64,000 nt of DNA from JBKBUF01 sp046290815 (lineage in GTDB: Bacteria; Bacteroidota; Bacteroidia; Cytophagales; Cytophagaceae): positions 16,023 to 80,022 of the forward strand of contig JBKBUF010000024.1 of the NCBI GenBank assembly GCA_046290815.1, in the 5' to 3' direction. Position 1 is the first letter of the stretch, and the number at the start of each line of letters is the position of its first letter. The position numbers and the translations under genes were made by a program. Below the pieces are notes generated by a model that ran no database searches, was not told the DNA's origin, and was given only the letters and a program-made list of their open reading frames with translations. Shown here piece by piece: positions 44,596 through 52,940 of this stretch.

Positions 44596-47523
44596 ATGTC
44601 TATTCCGCAGGATATAATTGACAAGATTAAAAGTGTTGTTATCATAGAGGATGTTATCCGAGGCTTTAATGTTAACCTTAAAAAAGCGGGTAAATACTTA
44701 AAGGCAAATTGTCCTTTACCAGGGCATAATGAAAATACTGCTTCCTTTACTGTTACTCCAACTGAAGGTGTATACAAGTGCTTCGGATGTGGAAAGTCCG
44801 GGGATGCTATTCAGTTCCTTGTAGACCATCAGGGAATGGATTTTTACGAGGCCATTAAATACCTGGCAGAGAAATATAATATTGAAATTACAGAAGATAA
44901 AAAGCAAACCAAGGAAGAAAAACAAAAGGGCCTGGAGAGGGAAGCCGTTATCTCTGTTAACAAATTTGCAGGAAAGTATTTTTGTAACATTTTGCATAAT
45001 ACACCTGCTGGGAAAAACGAAGGGTACCAATACTTAAAAAACAGAGGCTTTTCGCTTGATATTATCCATAAGTTTGAGCTAGGATATTCTACTCCTGATT
45101 GGGACGGACTTGTAAAAGCTGGACTGGAGAAAAAGTTTACAATTGAAGCGCTCAATCAGGCCGGTCTGATCATTGTAAAAGAAGACAAGAAAAAGGAGTT
45201 CGATCGCTTTCGCTCCAGGGTTATGTTTCCTATCCATGATCCTACAGGTAAGGTTGTTGGATTTGGAGGAAGGTTAATTGCAGAAGATCCGAAGCAGCCA
45301 AAATATATGAACAGTCCGGAAACGGCTGCTTATAGCAAAGGAAAAATTCTCTATGGTCTCTATTTCTCAAAAGCTTCCATCCGTACACATGATGAATGCT
45401 TATTAGTTGAAGGATATACGGACGTAATTTCTCTTTTCCAGCATGGTATTGATAATGTTGTCTCCAGCTCCGGAACGTCTCTTACAGATGATCAGATTTA
45501 CCTGATATCTAAATACACTAAAAATCTTACCATCTTTTTCGATGGTGACAAGGCCGGCATAGATGCTGCAGTAAGAGCTATAAGACCATGCTTAGAGGCT
45601 GGTTTAAATGTTAGGGTTGTAGTTCTTCCAACAAAGCAGGATCCAGACTCATACATTAAAAAGGTGGGCACTCCGGATTTTAAAAAATATGTGGGGGACA
45701 ACCGTAAAGACATAGTTTCATTCTTTGCTGAGATCAGATATAAAGAAGCTTCTAAGGACCCTATCAAGAAAGCTGAGTTAGCTAAGGAAATTGCCTCTCT
45801 TATTACTGTTATTCCTGATCCTATTACCAGGGACCTTTTGTTTAAGAATTGTGCCAGGATACTAGGTGTGAAGGAAGATATGCTGCTACAGGAGAGTAAT
45901 AAAATCCTTATAGTAGAACGGAAGGAAAAAGAAGACAAGAAAGAACCTGCAGTAAAATCAGACAAGCCTAAGAAGAAAAAAGAAATTGATACCAGTAAAC
46001 CTATATGGGGTACATTCTGGGTAATTGTTTTCGAAAAAGGGGTACCACTATGTAAGCTCAGATACAAAAAAATGCTGGAGTTTCTTCAAGAGCATGGTTA
46101 CTACCGGATCAGCATGGGAGATAAGAAATATCAGTTCGTGCAAATCCAGGACAATGTAATTGATATTGTAGATGAACTGTGCATGAAAGATTTTGTGATG
46201 CAATACATCCGAAACCTGGAGGATGAAGATTTTAAGGAAAACATTGAAGAAGCAATTATCAGAGGTGCTAAAAACTACTTTTCAAAATCTATCCTGGAGT
46301 CTTTGGACTACAAGCATGTAACTATTAAAAGAGATACAAAAGAGGCCTGTTTCATGTACTTTAAAAATGGATGGGTTGAAATAACAAAGGAAGGCTCAAA
46401 GCTTAAGGAGTACAAGGACCTGGACGGCCAGATTTGGAAATCTCAAATTATAGATACTGAAATCCAGTACATCCCGGAGGGTGATTCAGAGGCAGAATTT
46501 AAAAGATTTTTATGTCTTTCTCTTGCCGGCAATATATTGTATAAGCCGGTCCTGGATGAAGCTGGAGAACCTAAAAAAGATGAAGCGGGTGTTTTGCTCT
46601 ATGAAGACGTTCCGGAGGATGTAAGAACTCTAAGCCATAAAAGAATATTAAGCGCCTGTACAGCCATTGGGTATATGCTCCACGGGTACAAAGATCCTTC
46701 AATGACAAAGGCCGTGGTTTCTGTAGATGCTAAGCTGGGCAAAAATGGAGATATGAACGGAGGATCAGGAAAAAGCTTATTTGCCAAAGCGCTGAAATAC
46801 CTGATCAAAGAAGCATTCATCGAGGCTCAGAATTTCCGGTTCGACAATCCCTTCGCTTTTGAAATGGTTAACCTGGATAGCAAGTTTGTTAACTTCAACG
46901 ATGCCAATGCAAGGTTTGAGTTCCAAAGATTGTTTTCTCTGATCACCGATGACTTTACGGTCAACAAAAAGCACATCGGTATGTTTACAATCCCCTTCGA
47001 TGTTAGCCCGAAAATTTACATTTCAACAAACCATACCATAAAGGGTGAAGGGTCTTCATTTCAAAGGAGACAATTTGTAATAGAGTTTTCAGACTATTTC
47101 AACGACAAGCATACGCCCGAAAAAGAGTTTGGCCACCTTCTTTTTATCGATTGGAATCGTGAGGAGTGGAATAGATTTTATTCATTCATGTTCGATTGTG
47201 TATCGGCATTTTTAAGCTCAGGGCTGGTAGAAATTGACAATAGCAATTACCGGTTGCGCTCTCTTCTCAATATCATTTCAGAGGACTTCTATTACTACAT
47301 GGAAAACAACGTTCAGCTTGATCACCGGTACGAGAAGAAAGTATTATTCCAGCAGTTCAAAGACTCCTATGCTCCGGACTTTGATAACCTTAAGCTGAAT
47401 ACATTTTCCAAGTATCTCCAGTCCTGGGCAAACTATAAAGGCTACCTGATCAATCCTAATTCAAAAAATGGCCGGGACAGCTCCAACGGAGTCGATTATG
47501 TCACTATAGTAAAACGAAAATAA
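44596..47523 (+). CDS. Primase-helicase fusion (CHC2 zinc finger, TOPRIM, SF3/D5-like ATPase)
   Basis: 975 aa. The CHC2 zinc finger uses C39, H44, C62 and C65 (CPLPGH...YKCFGCGKSGD). The DnaG-type catalytic core and TOPRIM follow, with E272 (VEGYTDVI) and D316/D318 (FFDGDKAG). The second half has Walker A NGGSGKS (about 722-727) and a Phe-rich helicase region (FDVSPKIYISTNH). The last 65 residues form a small domain that recurs in the gene at 53336. It is the main replication protein of the element, making primers and unwinding DNA. No separate DNA polymerase of replicative type is seen. Confidence 0.92.
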   Translation: MSIPQDIIDKIKSVVIIEDVIRGFNVNLKKAGKYLKANCPLPGHNENTASFTVTPTEGVYKCFGCGKSGDAIQFLVDHQGMDFYEAIKYLAEKYNIEITEDKKQTKEEKQKGLEREAVISVNKFAGKYFCNILHNTPAGKNEGYQYLKNRGFSLDIIHKFELGYSTPDWDGLVKAGLEKKFTIEALNQAGLIIVKEDKKKEFDRFRSRVMFPIHDPTGKVVGFGGRLIAEDPKQPKYMNSPETAAYSKGKILYGLYFSKASIRTHDECLLVEGYTDVISLFQHGIDNVVSSSGTSLTDDQIYLISKYTKNLTIFFDGDKAGIDAAVRAIRPCLEAGLNVRVVVLPTKQDPDSYIKKVGTPDFKKYVGDNRKDIVSFFAEIRYKEASKDPIKKAELAKEIASLITVIPDPITRDLLFKNCARILGVKEDMLLQESNKILIVERKEKEDKKEPAVKSDKPKKKKEIDTSKPIWGTFWVIVFEKGVPLCKLRYKKMLEFLQEHGYYRISMGDKKYQFVQIQDNVIDIVDELCMKDFVMQYIRNLEDEDFKENIEEAIIRGAKNYFSKSILESLDYKHVTIKRDTKEACFMYFKNGWVEITKEGSKLKEYKDLDGQIWKSQIIDTEIQYIPEGDSEAEFKRFLCLSLAGNILYKPVLDEAGEPKKDEAGVLLYEDVPEDVRTLSHKRILSACTAIGYMLHGYKDPSMTKAVVSVDAKLGKNGDMNGGSGKSLFAKALKYLIKEAFIEAQNFRFDNPFAFEMVNLDSKFVNFNDANARFEFQRLFSLITDDFTVNKKHIGMFTIPFDVSPKIYISTNHTIKGEGSSFQRRQFVIEFSDYFNDKHTPEKEFGHLLFIDWNREEWNRFYSFMFDCVSAFLSSGLVEIDNSNYRLRSLLNIISEDFYYYMENNVQLDHRYEKKVLFQQFKDSYAPDFDNLKLNTFSKYLQSWANYKGYLINPNSKNGRDSSNGVDYVTIVKRK

Positions 47524-47536
47524 ACCTACGATACCT

Positions 47537-47887
47537 ATGGCACTTACATTAAGATTAGACAAAACTGAGTTAAAGGAGCTTGATAAAATTATGAAATCTC
47601 TGGGAAAGAAAACGGCCTCCAGAGCTATCAAAGAAATGATCATGAGTTATCACTCGATTCTGTATGACCTGGAAAATCAAAGGGTCAGGGCTGAGGAAGC
47701 CGAAGAGGCTTCCGAACGGGTAATGGACCTGGTGAAGCAAATTCTGTCTGCCAATGCAGAGCTGCAGGAGATATTATTCCCTAAGGAAACCACAAAGGCC
47801 CCAAAGAAGGGGAAGCCCGGGAAAAAAACTAAAGGAGGACTTAAAGAGCTTTTGAAGGAATCTTACAAAAACGAAGACTGGGACTAA
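47537..47887 (+). CDS. Ribbon-helix-helix-like protein with coiled coil and basic tail
   Basis: 116 aa. The N-terminus (MALTLRLDKTELKELDKIMKSLG) has the strand and helix spacing of an RHH DNA-binding domain; a helical region (about 50-85) and a Lys/Pro/Gly-rich basic segment (about 92-106) follow. It starts 13 bases after the primase-helicase. A DNA-binding role in replication or regulation is inferred. Confidence 0.6.
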   Translation: MALTLRLDKTELKELDKIMKSLGKKTASRAIKEMIMSYHSILYDLENQRVRAEEAEEASERVMDLVKQILSANAELQEILFPKETTKAPKKGKPGKKTKGGLKELLKESYKNEDWD

Positions 47888-47907
47888 CCAATTAATACTA
47901 CAAAGCA

Positions 47908-48114
47908 ATGTACGAGCAATACATAGTAGAAATGGAAAATAGTGGCCTTGCAAAAGAGTGTACCGACTCTCTGCAGGAGGCTGAGCTCTGGTTTGATGTG
48001 TTTACCACCGGGCTAAGAGTCTCAAATGATCAGGAGACAAATGTATTTTTTAAAAAGCTGGTACCGGGTACCGGAAACTATCAAACCATAAAAGCCAGAT
48101 ATGAAATTAAATGA
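47908..48114 (+). CDS. Small element protein, unknown
   Basis: 68 aa, acidic N-terminal half and no recognised motif. Its end overlaps the next gene by 14 bases. Supported as a gene mainly by its position in a packed operon. Confidence 0.5.
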   Translation: MYEQYIVEMENSGLAKECTDSLQEAELWFDVFTTGLRVSNDQETNVFFKKLVPGTGNYQTIKARYEIK

Positions 48115-48361
48115 ATACATCATTTCATTTTCCTATGAAAATGTATTTGATCAGAGCATAAAAGAGGAAATAACCGTGTCAGCTGCAGACGAAATTGCAG
48201 CTTTTAAAACTGTAGAGTTTGCCGGTAAATATTGGATGATCACTACCTCGCCTCTGAACAAAATAAGCAAGGACCCGGAAACAAGAGAATATATCGGGAT
48301 AAAGGTATTCATTAAGAAAAATGATGGCAATAACAATCCGGATCTCCGGAATGATCATTAG
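48101..48361 (+). CDS. Small element protein, unknown
   Basis: 86 aa, predicted beta-alpha-beta (EYIISFSYENVF, then EIAAFKTVEFAGKYWMI). The last part of the frame runs into a palindromic repeat copy (48322-48374), so its C-terminus is probably shaped by the insertion or retention of that repeat. Confidence 0.5.
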   Translation: MKLNEYIISFSYENVFDQSIKEEITVSAADEIAAFKTVEFAGKYWMITTSPLNKISKDPETREYIGIKVFIKKNDGNNNPDLRNDH

Positions 48362-48418
48362 AAATTGATAGCAAATTAAACTTACCTGGCAGCAGCTTTA
48401 AAATAAAAATGATTGCAA
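48322..48418. repeat. Dispersed palindromic repeat, copy 1
   Basis: TGATGGCAA (48322) is followed by TCCGGATCTCCGGA (48337-48350), ATGATCATT, then TGATAGCAA (48366) and TGATTGCAA (48410). It overlaps the end of the 86-aa gene and the upstream edge of the nucleotidyltransferase gene. It shares the CCGGATnTCCGG and TGATCAT core with the copies near 52.1 and 54.9 kb. Confidence 0.55.
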
Positions 48419-48420
48419 TT

Positions 48421-48960
48421 ATGAAACTCGAGATGGCCAAAATGGTAGCAGAAATGGTGAAGTCAAAATTGGCTCCCTACTGTGAAAAAATTGAAATAGC
48501 CGGAAGCATACGCCGGCAAAAACCGGAGGTAGGAGACATTGAGATAGTATGCATTCCTAAAACTGTAAAGGAAGTGAAAAAAGATTTGTTTGGAGGCATT
48601 TCTGAGGTGGAAGAGAAAAGAGATCCTGGCTTCCTGGCGACTGTAAACGAATGGGAGGCCATAAAGGGCAAGGCTGAGGGGAAGTATACCCAGAGGCTCT
48701 TAAAAGGGCGTACAGGGGCTACAATAAAGCTGGACCTGTTTACCGCCAACCATAGAAACTGGGGATATATACTGGCCATACGTACCGGCAGTGCCAATTT
48801 TTCAAAAGAAGTATTGGCCAAAGGCTGGGTGAGCAAGGGATATAAGGGACTGGATGGGTACCTGATGGGCACCGATGGCAGGCCAGTGTCGGTACCAGAC
48901 GAAGAGACGCTGTTTCGGCTGATCGGGAAATCATATGTGTTACCAAAAGATAGAATATAA
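48421..48960 (+). CDS. DNA polymerase beta/PolX-type nucleotidyltransferase
   Basis: About 179 aa from MKLEMAKMVAEM; an ATG four codons earlier lies inside a repeat motif and is less likely. The signature AGSIRRQKPEVGDIEIV supplies G-S and the first acidic pair (D and E, numbered 43 and 45 from the upstream ATG), with the third acid in IKLDLF (D109). The C-terminal part (RTGSANFSKEVL, VPDEETLFRLIG) matches the PolX palm/thumb. It lacks the 8-kDa and PHP domains of cellular PolX. DNA repair or end processing for the element is inferred. Confidence 0.85.
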   Translation: MKLEMAKMVAEMVKSKLAPYCEKIEIAGSIRRQKPEVGDIEIVCIPKTVKEVKKDLFGGISEVEEKRDPGFLATVNEWEAIKGKAEGKYTQRLLKGRTGATIKLDLFTANHRNWGYILAIRTGSANFSKEVLAKGWVSKGYKGLDGYLMGTDGRPVSVPDEETLFRLIGKSYVLPKDRI

Positions 48961-48963
48961 AAT

Positions 48964-49452
48964 ATGAGCCTATCAATACAAGAATTAGCAATGTATTATC
49001 TGCAACCTTGTCAATGCATTAATAGGCATGGTTACAAATACGAGACTACGATTGATGGATCTTTGTTTGTTGTTATGAAGGATTTTGATGTTGATGTAAA
49101 GCCTATCCTTCGTCGATTAAGCGATATAACAGATGAGGAAGCAATTGAAGTGGCGAAAATGGTTTGCTATAGATTGCAGAGAGGGCTGGAGCCTTTGCAT
49201 TATAAATTTTTAAGAGGAAATACCAATAAAGTAGAGGTTTCATATAATAATTCTATTGGCTATGCAAGCAGTATAATTGAAATTACTAAAGATGGAGTAT
49301 GTTTTTCTTCTGAAAAATGCGGAGCAATAAAAGATTATTATACTCCAAATCAGTATAAGGTCACTCAATACCTTATTGCAAATGGATTAGATGTATTCAA
49401 CTGGATAGAAACAGAGAAAGCAATAGATAAAACTAAACTGGCCTCAAAATGA
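48964..49452 (+). CDS. Phage-type protein of unknown function
   Basis: 162 aa. The sequence KPILRRLSDITDEEAIEVAKMV and the C-terminal YLIANGLDVFNWIETEKAIDKTK resemble proteins frequent in Bacteroidota phages and prophages. No catalytic motif is seen. It overlaps the ASCH gene by four bases. Confidence 0.65.
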   Translation: MSLSIQELAMYYLQPCQCINRHGYKYETTIDGSLFVVMKDFDVDVKPILRRLSDITDEEAIEVAKMVCYRLQRGLEPLHYKFLRGNTNKVEVSYNNSIGYASSIIEITKDGVCFSSEKCGAIKDYYTPNQYKVTQYLIANGLDVFNWIETEKAIDKTKLASK

Positions 49453-49880
49453 TACTACCCTTTTCAAAAAACAACCCAATCACAAAGCAGCCAACTGAAT
49501 TTCCGGATAAGATCCTTGCTGGAATAAAGATCAATTCTATACGCTACGGCTACAGATGGAGGGCAGGCATGTCCATCCAGATGGCCACCGGTGCCAGGAC
49601 AAAATATTACTATCAGTTCAATAAAGATAGGCCGGATCTTCAAGAGTGTATTTCTACTCAGAATATTGAAATAATTCCTGCTGGCAAAGCTCCAAAGCTG
49701 GGGGGATATGAAATGTATACTGATCATACCATACTGATAGAGGGAAAAGTGATTGACAAGAAAACAATAGAATTACTTGCCAAAAATGACGGATTTGATT
49801 CTCTAGAAGACTTCTGGGTCTGGTTTGGAAATGACCACCTGGACGGTCAGATAATTCATTGGACAGATTTTAAATATTAA
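49449..49880 (+). CDS. ASCH/PUA-like domain protein
   Basis: 143 aa. The pattern LAGIKINSIRYGYRWRAGMSIQMATGARTKYY with the C-terminal KNDGFDSLEDFWVWFG matches phage ASCH proteins, a PUA-like fold that binds RNA or modified nucleosides. The exact target is unknown. It lies in a run of overlapping small genes. Confidence 0.78.
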   Translation: MILPFSKNNPITKQPTEFPDKILAGIKINSIRYGYRWRAGMSIQMATGARTKYYYQFNKDRPDLQECISTQNIEIIPAGKAPKLGGYEMYTDHTILIEGKVIDKKTIELLAKNDGFDSLEDFWVWFGNDHLDGQIIHWTDFKY

Positions 49881-49883
49881 CCT

Positions 49884-50285
49884 ATGAAAGGAAGGCCAAC
49901 GAAATGGACTCCTGAAATGCTTGAGAAGCTTGTTAAGGAGTTTCCGGATAGATTTAACAAGGACATAGCTAAAGATTTAAATATAGGCTGGAGAACGGTA
50001 GTAAGAAAAGCCAGAGAGCTGAACCTTGAAAAGTCTCCCACATTCAGAGATAATATTGACTTTAAAACTTTAGGGCAGGAAAAGAGACCTGAGCCATGGA
50101 ACAAAGGCATGAAGGGGCTAAAGATACCTGGATCGGAAAAGACCTGGTTTAAAAAGGGACATAACCTGAGTCCCAAAATTCCTAAAGAGGTTCGTAGCCA
50201 GGCCAGGTTAAAATTAATTGCTAAAGAAAAGGTAAGAGTCAAATATGGCTTACCAAGATTGACCAAAATCAGACTCAAATTTTAA
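49884..50285 (+). CDS. DNA-binding protein with NUMOD-like KG motif
   Basis: 133 aa, basic. The N-terminus (about 8-45) is a helix-turn-helix (MLEKLVKEFPDRFNKDIAKDLNIGWRTVVRKARELN). The middle shows PWNKGMKG and TWFKKGHN, the W-KG patterns found in DNA-binding parts of phage homing endonucleases, but no HNH or GIY-YIG catalytic core is present. Probably a DNA-binding regulator or a nuclease relic. Confidence 0.6.
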   Translation: MKGRPTKWTPEMLEKLVKEFPDRFNKDIAKDLNIGWRTVVRKARELNLEKSPTFRDNIDFKTLGQEKRPEPWNKGMKGLKIPGSEKTWFKKGHNLSPKIPKEVRSQARLKLIAKEKVRVKYGLPRLTKIRLKF

Positions 50286-50294
50286 TTTTTATAT

Positions 50295-50609
50295 ATGAAA
50301 AACCCATTTAAAAAACTCAGAATAATCTGGAGGATCATAACTGATAAATACTTTGTCACCAGAAAGCTTATTGAGAACAATGAGGTGATCGATGTAAAGT
50401 ATATCGCATTTACCAAAGACGGCCTTCGGCCAATCGATGATCCGCAGCGAGCCACTATATTTTCCTTTATGGCTGCATGGTTTGTGTTAACTCATTTTAA
50501 AAAGAAAGGGCATGAGTGCTTTGAATATGCCATTATTCCATACTATGAAGTAATGTGGCTGCACGGATGTCTTACAGGAAAAACCTTTAAACACGATCCA
50601 TTGAAATGA
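50295..50609 (+). CDS. Small element protein, unknown
   Basis: 104 aa with one hydrophobic stretch (ATIFSFMAAWFVLTHF). It overlaps the following 57-aa membrane gene by ATGA, so the two are coupled. Confidence 0.5.
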   Translation: MKNPFKKLRIIWRIITDKYFVTRKLIENNEVIDVKYIAFTKDGLRPIDDPQRATIFSFMAAWFVLTHFKKKGHECFEYAIIPYYEVMWLHGCLTGKTFKHDPLK

Positions 50610-50779
50610 AAAGCTTTTTCGACTATCTTCTGCAGGACTCTATCCACTTCTGGGGAATTACCTTGTTCCTTGTAATGATCATTTTGGCGGTAGGTATTAC
50701 AGCCCAGTTAATATTAGCCTCTGTTCACAGAATAATTTATTCCATTATTAGAGGTATTAAAAAAAATAGCAAACCCTAA
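50606..50779 (+). CDS. 57-aa single-helix membrane peptide
   Basis: The frame opens with ATG overlapping the TGA of the previous gene (ATGA). The product has one membrane helix (ITLFLVMIILAVGITAQLILA) and a basic tail (RGIKKNSKP). The next gene starts six bases later. Holin-like or small regulatory function is possible but not shown. Confidence 0.6.
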   Translation: MKSFFDYLLQDSIHFWGITLFLVMIILAVGITAQLILASVHRIIYSIIRGIKKNSKP

Positions 50780-50784
50780 ATTCT

Positions 50785-51114
50785 ATGAATATACTAAACC
50801 CATCCATGGTAACGCTGCCCAGGATACTGGAGCTTAGAAATACAAACGGCAAGTATGATCATATTATCCAGAAAGCCAAAAAAGGAGGATACCACGATTA
50901 CAAGTTTGATCTGGTGTATCCGGAGACAGAGGCCCTCTGTCCGAAAATGGAGCTGATCGACGAGCTTTCTCAATTTCCCGAGCTGGAGGATATTATCGAT
51001 ATGGTTGTAAGTGGTGATTTTGATGACAGGCCCGATGAGGAGGATAAAGAACGACTCAGGAAAGATTTAAGAGAAAACGGAAGCGAGGGCCTGCAGGATT
51101 TATTGGGGCTATGA
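50785..51114 (+). CDS. Acidic element protein, unknown
   Basis: 109 aa with a very acidic C-terminal half (DDRPDEEDKERLRKDLRENGSEG). No recognised motif. It follows the 57-aa membrane peptide closely. Confidence 0.5.
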   Translation: MNILNPSMVTLPRILELRNTNGKYDHIIQKAKKGGYHDYKFDLVYPETEALCPKMELIDELSQFPELEDIIDMVVSGDFDDRPDEEDKERLRKDLRENGSEGLQDLLGL

Positions 51115-51151
51115 GAGAGCTTAAGTATATTTCACATCAAACAATACGAAA

Positions 51152-51379
51152 ATGAGGTATAGAGATTTTCTTACTACCACTGTGCTGCTATCTACAGGAT
51201 ATAAGATAGATGTTAGGTACCTGAAAGTTGCAAAAGTTGCAATCACGGTCTCTGGTACCATCATTTCTGTTTCCCCAACGCACTTACATTTTAAAGGTAA
51301 TAGGATGTCTTATTACCTACACTACAGACGAATTATTTCAATAAGAAAGGAGGTACAAAATGTCGAAAGTAATATGTAA
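51152..51379 (+). CDS. Small beta-rich element protein, unknown
   Basis: 75 aa, mainly alternating hydrophobic residues as in a small beta sheet. It overlaps the Cys-rich gene by 20 bases. Weak support apart from position. Confidence 0.4.
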   Translation: MRYRDFLTTTVLLSTGYKIDVRYLKVAKVAITVSGTIISVSPTHLHFKGNRMSYYLHYRRIISIRKEVQNVESNM

Positions 51380-51611
51380 CAGCATTGGATCCACTCATCT
51401 GTGTAATGGTTGTGGAGCTGCTAAACCGCATTATCGTATGTCTTGTGAGCCGTGCCCGGCAAATGATCAGGCAAAATGTATAGAAGTGGCTCCAGAGAAG
51501 CGATCACGGTGTTGTGGTAGGTGTAATGGGTGGGACGATATTTGCGTAGCAGATACTGTCTGTGAGCCTCACAAGGAAATGGGCTGTGAGGTCTGCTTTG
51601 GTGCCAGGTAG
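51360..51611 (+). CDS. Cys-rich small protein, probable zinc binder
   Basis: 83 aa with 15 Cys residues arranged in CxxC-like pairs (LCNGCGAAKPH, SCEPC, CCGRC, CEVC). Likely binds two or three zinc ions and could bind nucleic acid. It overlaps the previous gene and ends just before a repeat-bearing gap. Confidence 0.55.
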   Translation: MSKVICNSIGSTHLCNGCGAAKPHYRMSCEPCPANDQAKCIEVAPEKRSRCCGRCNGWDDICVADTVCEPHKEMGCEVCFGAR

Positions 51612-51626
51612 ATTAATACACCAAAT

Positions 51627-51722
51627 TGATTGCAGTACTGGTTCCGGATCCGCCGGCGCCGCTTCATTTTTGATGGCAAAATATCCTGCTGCAGAGCAGC
51701 TGTAAAGTTTAATATGATGGCA
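51627..51722. repeat. Dispersed palindromic repeat, copy 2
   Basis: TGATTGCAG (51627), TTCCGGATCCGCCGGCGCC (from 51642), TGATGGCAAAAT (51671), a CTGCT/AGCAG hairpin, and a second TGATGGCAAAAT (51715) just before the start of the DUF4406-like gene. Confidence 0.5.
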
Positions 51723-51735
51723 AAATTTTATCATA

Positions 51736-52089
51736 ATGAAAAAATCAAAAAAAATTACCCTTTGTGGTTCTACAAGATTTAAAAGAGAGTTTGAGATTAT
51801 CAACAAGCAATTATCATTGGAGGGACATGTTATTTATTCTGTTGCATTCTATGTTCATGCAGATAATATATCTCTCACTTTACAGCAAAAGCAGCTATTG
51901 GACAATGTCCATAAAATGAAAATTGAAAACTCTGATGGTATTTTTGTTATTGACGTAAACGGATATATTGGTGATAGTACAAAGCATGAGATAGAGTATG
52001 CTCATTCTACAGGGAAATTCGTTAAATATTTATCTGACTATCCTGATTTACTAACGCTTTGTGATTTTGATTTAATTAATAACTATTGA
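51736..52089 (+). CDS. DUF4406/nucleoside 2-deoxyribosyltransferase-like protein
   Basis: 117 aa. KKITLCGSTRFKREFEIINKQLSLEGH at the N-terminus and KMKIENSDGIFVIDVNGYIGDSTKHEIEYAHSTGK in the second half are the two conserved segments of small Rossmann-like proteins in the N-deoxyribosyltransferase/DUF4406 group. Members bind or hydrolyse nucleosides or nucleotides. Substrate unknown. It is flanked by repeat copies on both sides. Confidence 0.75.
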   Translation: MKKSKKITLCGSTRFKREFEIINKQLSLEGHVIYSVAFYVHADNISLTLQQKQLLDNVHKMKIENSDGIFVIDVNGYIGDSTKHEIEYAHSTGKFVKYLSDYPDLLTLCDFDLINNY

Positions 52090-52130
52090 TGGCAATTTCT
52101 TCCCGGGCCTCAGCTGCTGCAGGATTAAAA

Positions 52131-52182
52131 TGAAATCAATTTTACCGGATATCTGCCGGCAGGTCCTTTAGATTTGATTGCA
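52131..52182. repeat. Dispersed palindromic repeat, copy 3
   Basis: AAATCAATTTTACCGGATAT begins the copy, which continues with CTGCCGGCAGG and ends TTTGATTGCA (52175-52182). The same order of segments occurs at 54921-54972. Confidence 0.65.
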
Positions 52183-52183
52183 A

Positions 52184-52218
52184 AAAAATACTCCGGGCCC
52201 ATGGCCAGGAGTATTTTA
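52184..52218 (-). terminator. Bidirectional rho-independent terminator
   Basis: AATACTCC and GGAGTATT pair around a 13-base GC-rich loop and are flanked by A and T runs. It ends the minus-strand pair of genes at 52249-52804 and can also end the rightward operon. TGATTGCA copies lie on both sides. Confidence 0.75.
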
Positions 52219-52248
52219 TGATTGCAAATGTATTTACAGGATCCTGGA

Positions 52249-52467
52249 TTATTTCTTCTTCCTGGAGGCTCTTCCCCTGGTCACATGCTTAGGAGCTCCT
52301 TTAAGGCTGCTTTTAGCCGTTTTGTGAGCAGGTTTCCTTTTGGCCAGGTAAACCTTTATACCCTCCTCCATTTCTCTCACCCATTTCTGATAATTCTTTT
52401 TGGATCCGAAAGCGTCTTTATCGAATAGGATAGGATCTACATACGGTTCATTTTTAGTTCTGCTCAT
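52249..52467 (-). CDS. Small basic protein, unknown
   Basis: 72 aa with a strongly basic C-terminal half (RKPAHKTAKSSLKG, RGRASRKKK). It overlaps the upstream 116-aa gene by 14 bases. A nucleic-acid-binding partner of that gene is possible. Function unknown. Confidence 0.55.
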   Translation of the reverse strand: MSRTKNEPYVDPILFDKDAFGSKKNYQKWVREMEEGIKVYLAKRKPAHKTAKSSLKGAPKHVTRGRASRKKK

Positions 52468-52804
52468 ACTTCTTATACAGGTCTATATAATTCTGCTTGT
52501 TACTTCTGAAACTTGTCATTACTTCCATTCGGTCCTCCGCTATGTTAACATAAGTCTCGTACACCTTGTTCTTAAATTTGGCCAGGCATACCAGCGGATT
52601 GGTATTCTTTTCAACTATAATGGCCTTTTTAACTAACATAGTTAGGATCTCCCGGTGTTTGATATTATGCAAAACGTCCGGATAGTTATCCCAGATATGC
52701 TCAGCATGTTTTGGAGTAAACCGGATTGCATACTTTTTTTTATTTACAAGTACAAAATCTTCTGTTCCCTTTGCCTTGGTGATTTCGTGGTATTTAATAT
52801 CCAT
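52454..52804 (-). CDS. 116-aa protein, possible nuclease or toxin-like fold, unknown
   Basis: 116 aa, no signal or membrane part. KYAIRFTPKHAEHIWDNYP, a following KHREILTMLVKKAIIV and KVYETYVNIAEDRMEVMTSFR have the layout of small RelE/phage nuclease-like folds, but no decisive motif is present. It opens leftward from the AT-rich repeat region, opposite the primase-domain gene. Confidence 0.45.
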   Translation of the reverse strand: MDIKYHEITKAKGTEDFVLVNKKKYAIRFTPKHAEHIWDNYPDVLHNIKHREILTMLVKKAIIVEKNTNPLVCLAKFKNKVYETYVNIAEDRMEVMTSFRSNKQNYIDLYKKYEQN

Positions 52805-52940
52805 GATAACAGCTTATAGTACAAATATACGAATTAAAGCAAAACCCGTTCCGGAAAGGCCCTGATTAAAAACAGGAAAGCACATCATTATACCTTTTAT
52901 ATTATATTATTTATTTTCTTTTTTATTAGTGAAACTATAA

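Noticed and set aside
45498..46067. 189-codon minus-strand frame inside the primase-helicase
   Set aside because: Antisense shadow of a gene with clear catalytic motifs; Ser/Leu/Phe-rich and without start signals.
49877..50278. 133-codon minus-strand frame
   Set aside because: Almost exactly opposite the HTH/KG-motif gene, which has a recognisable DNA-binding pattern.
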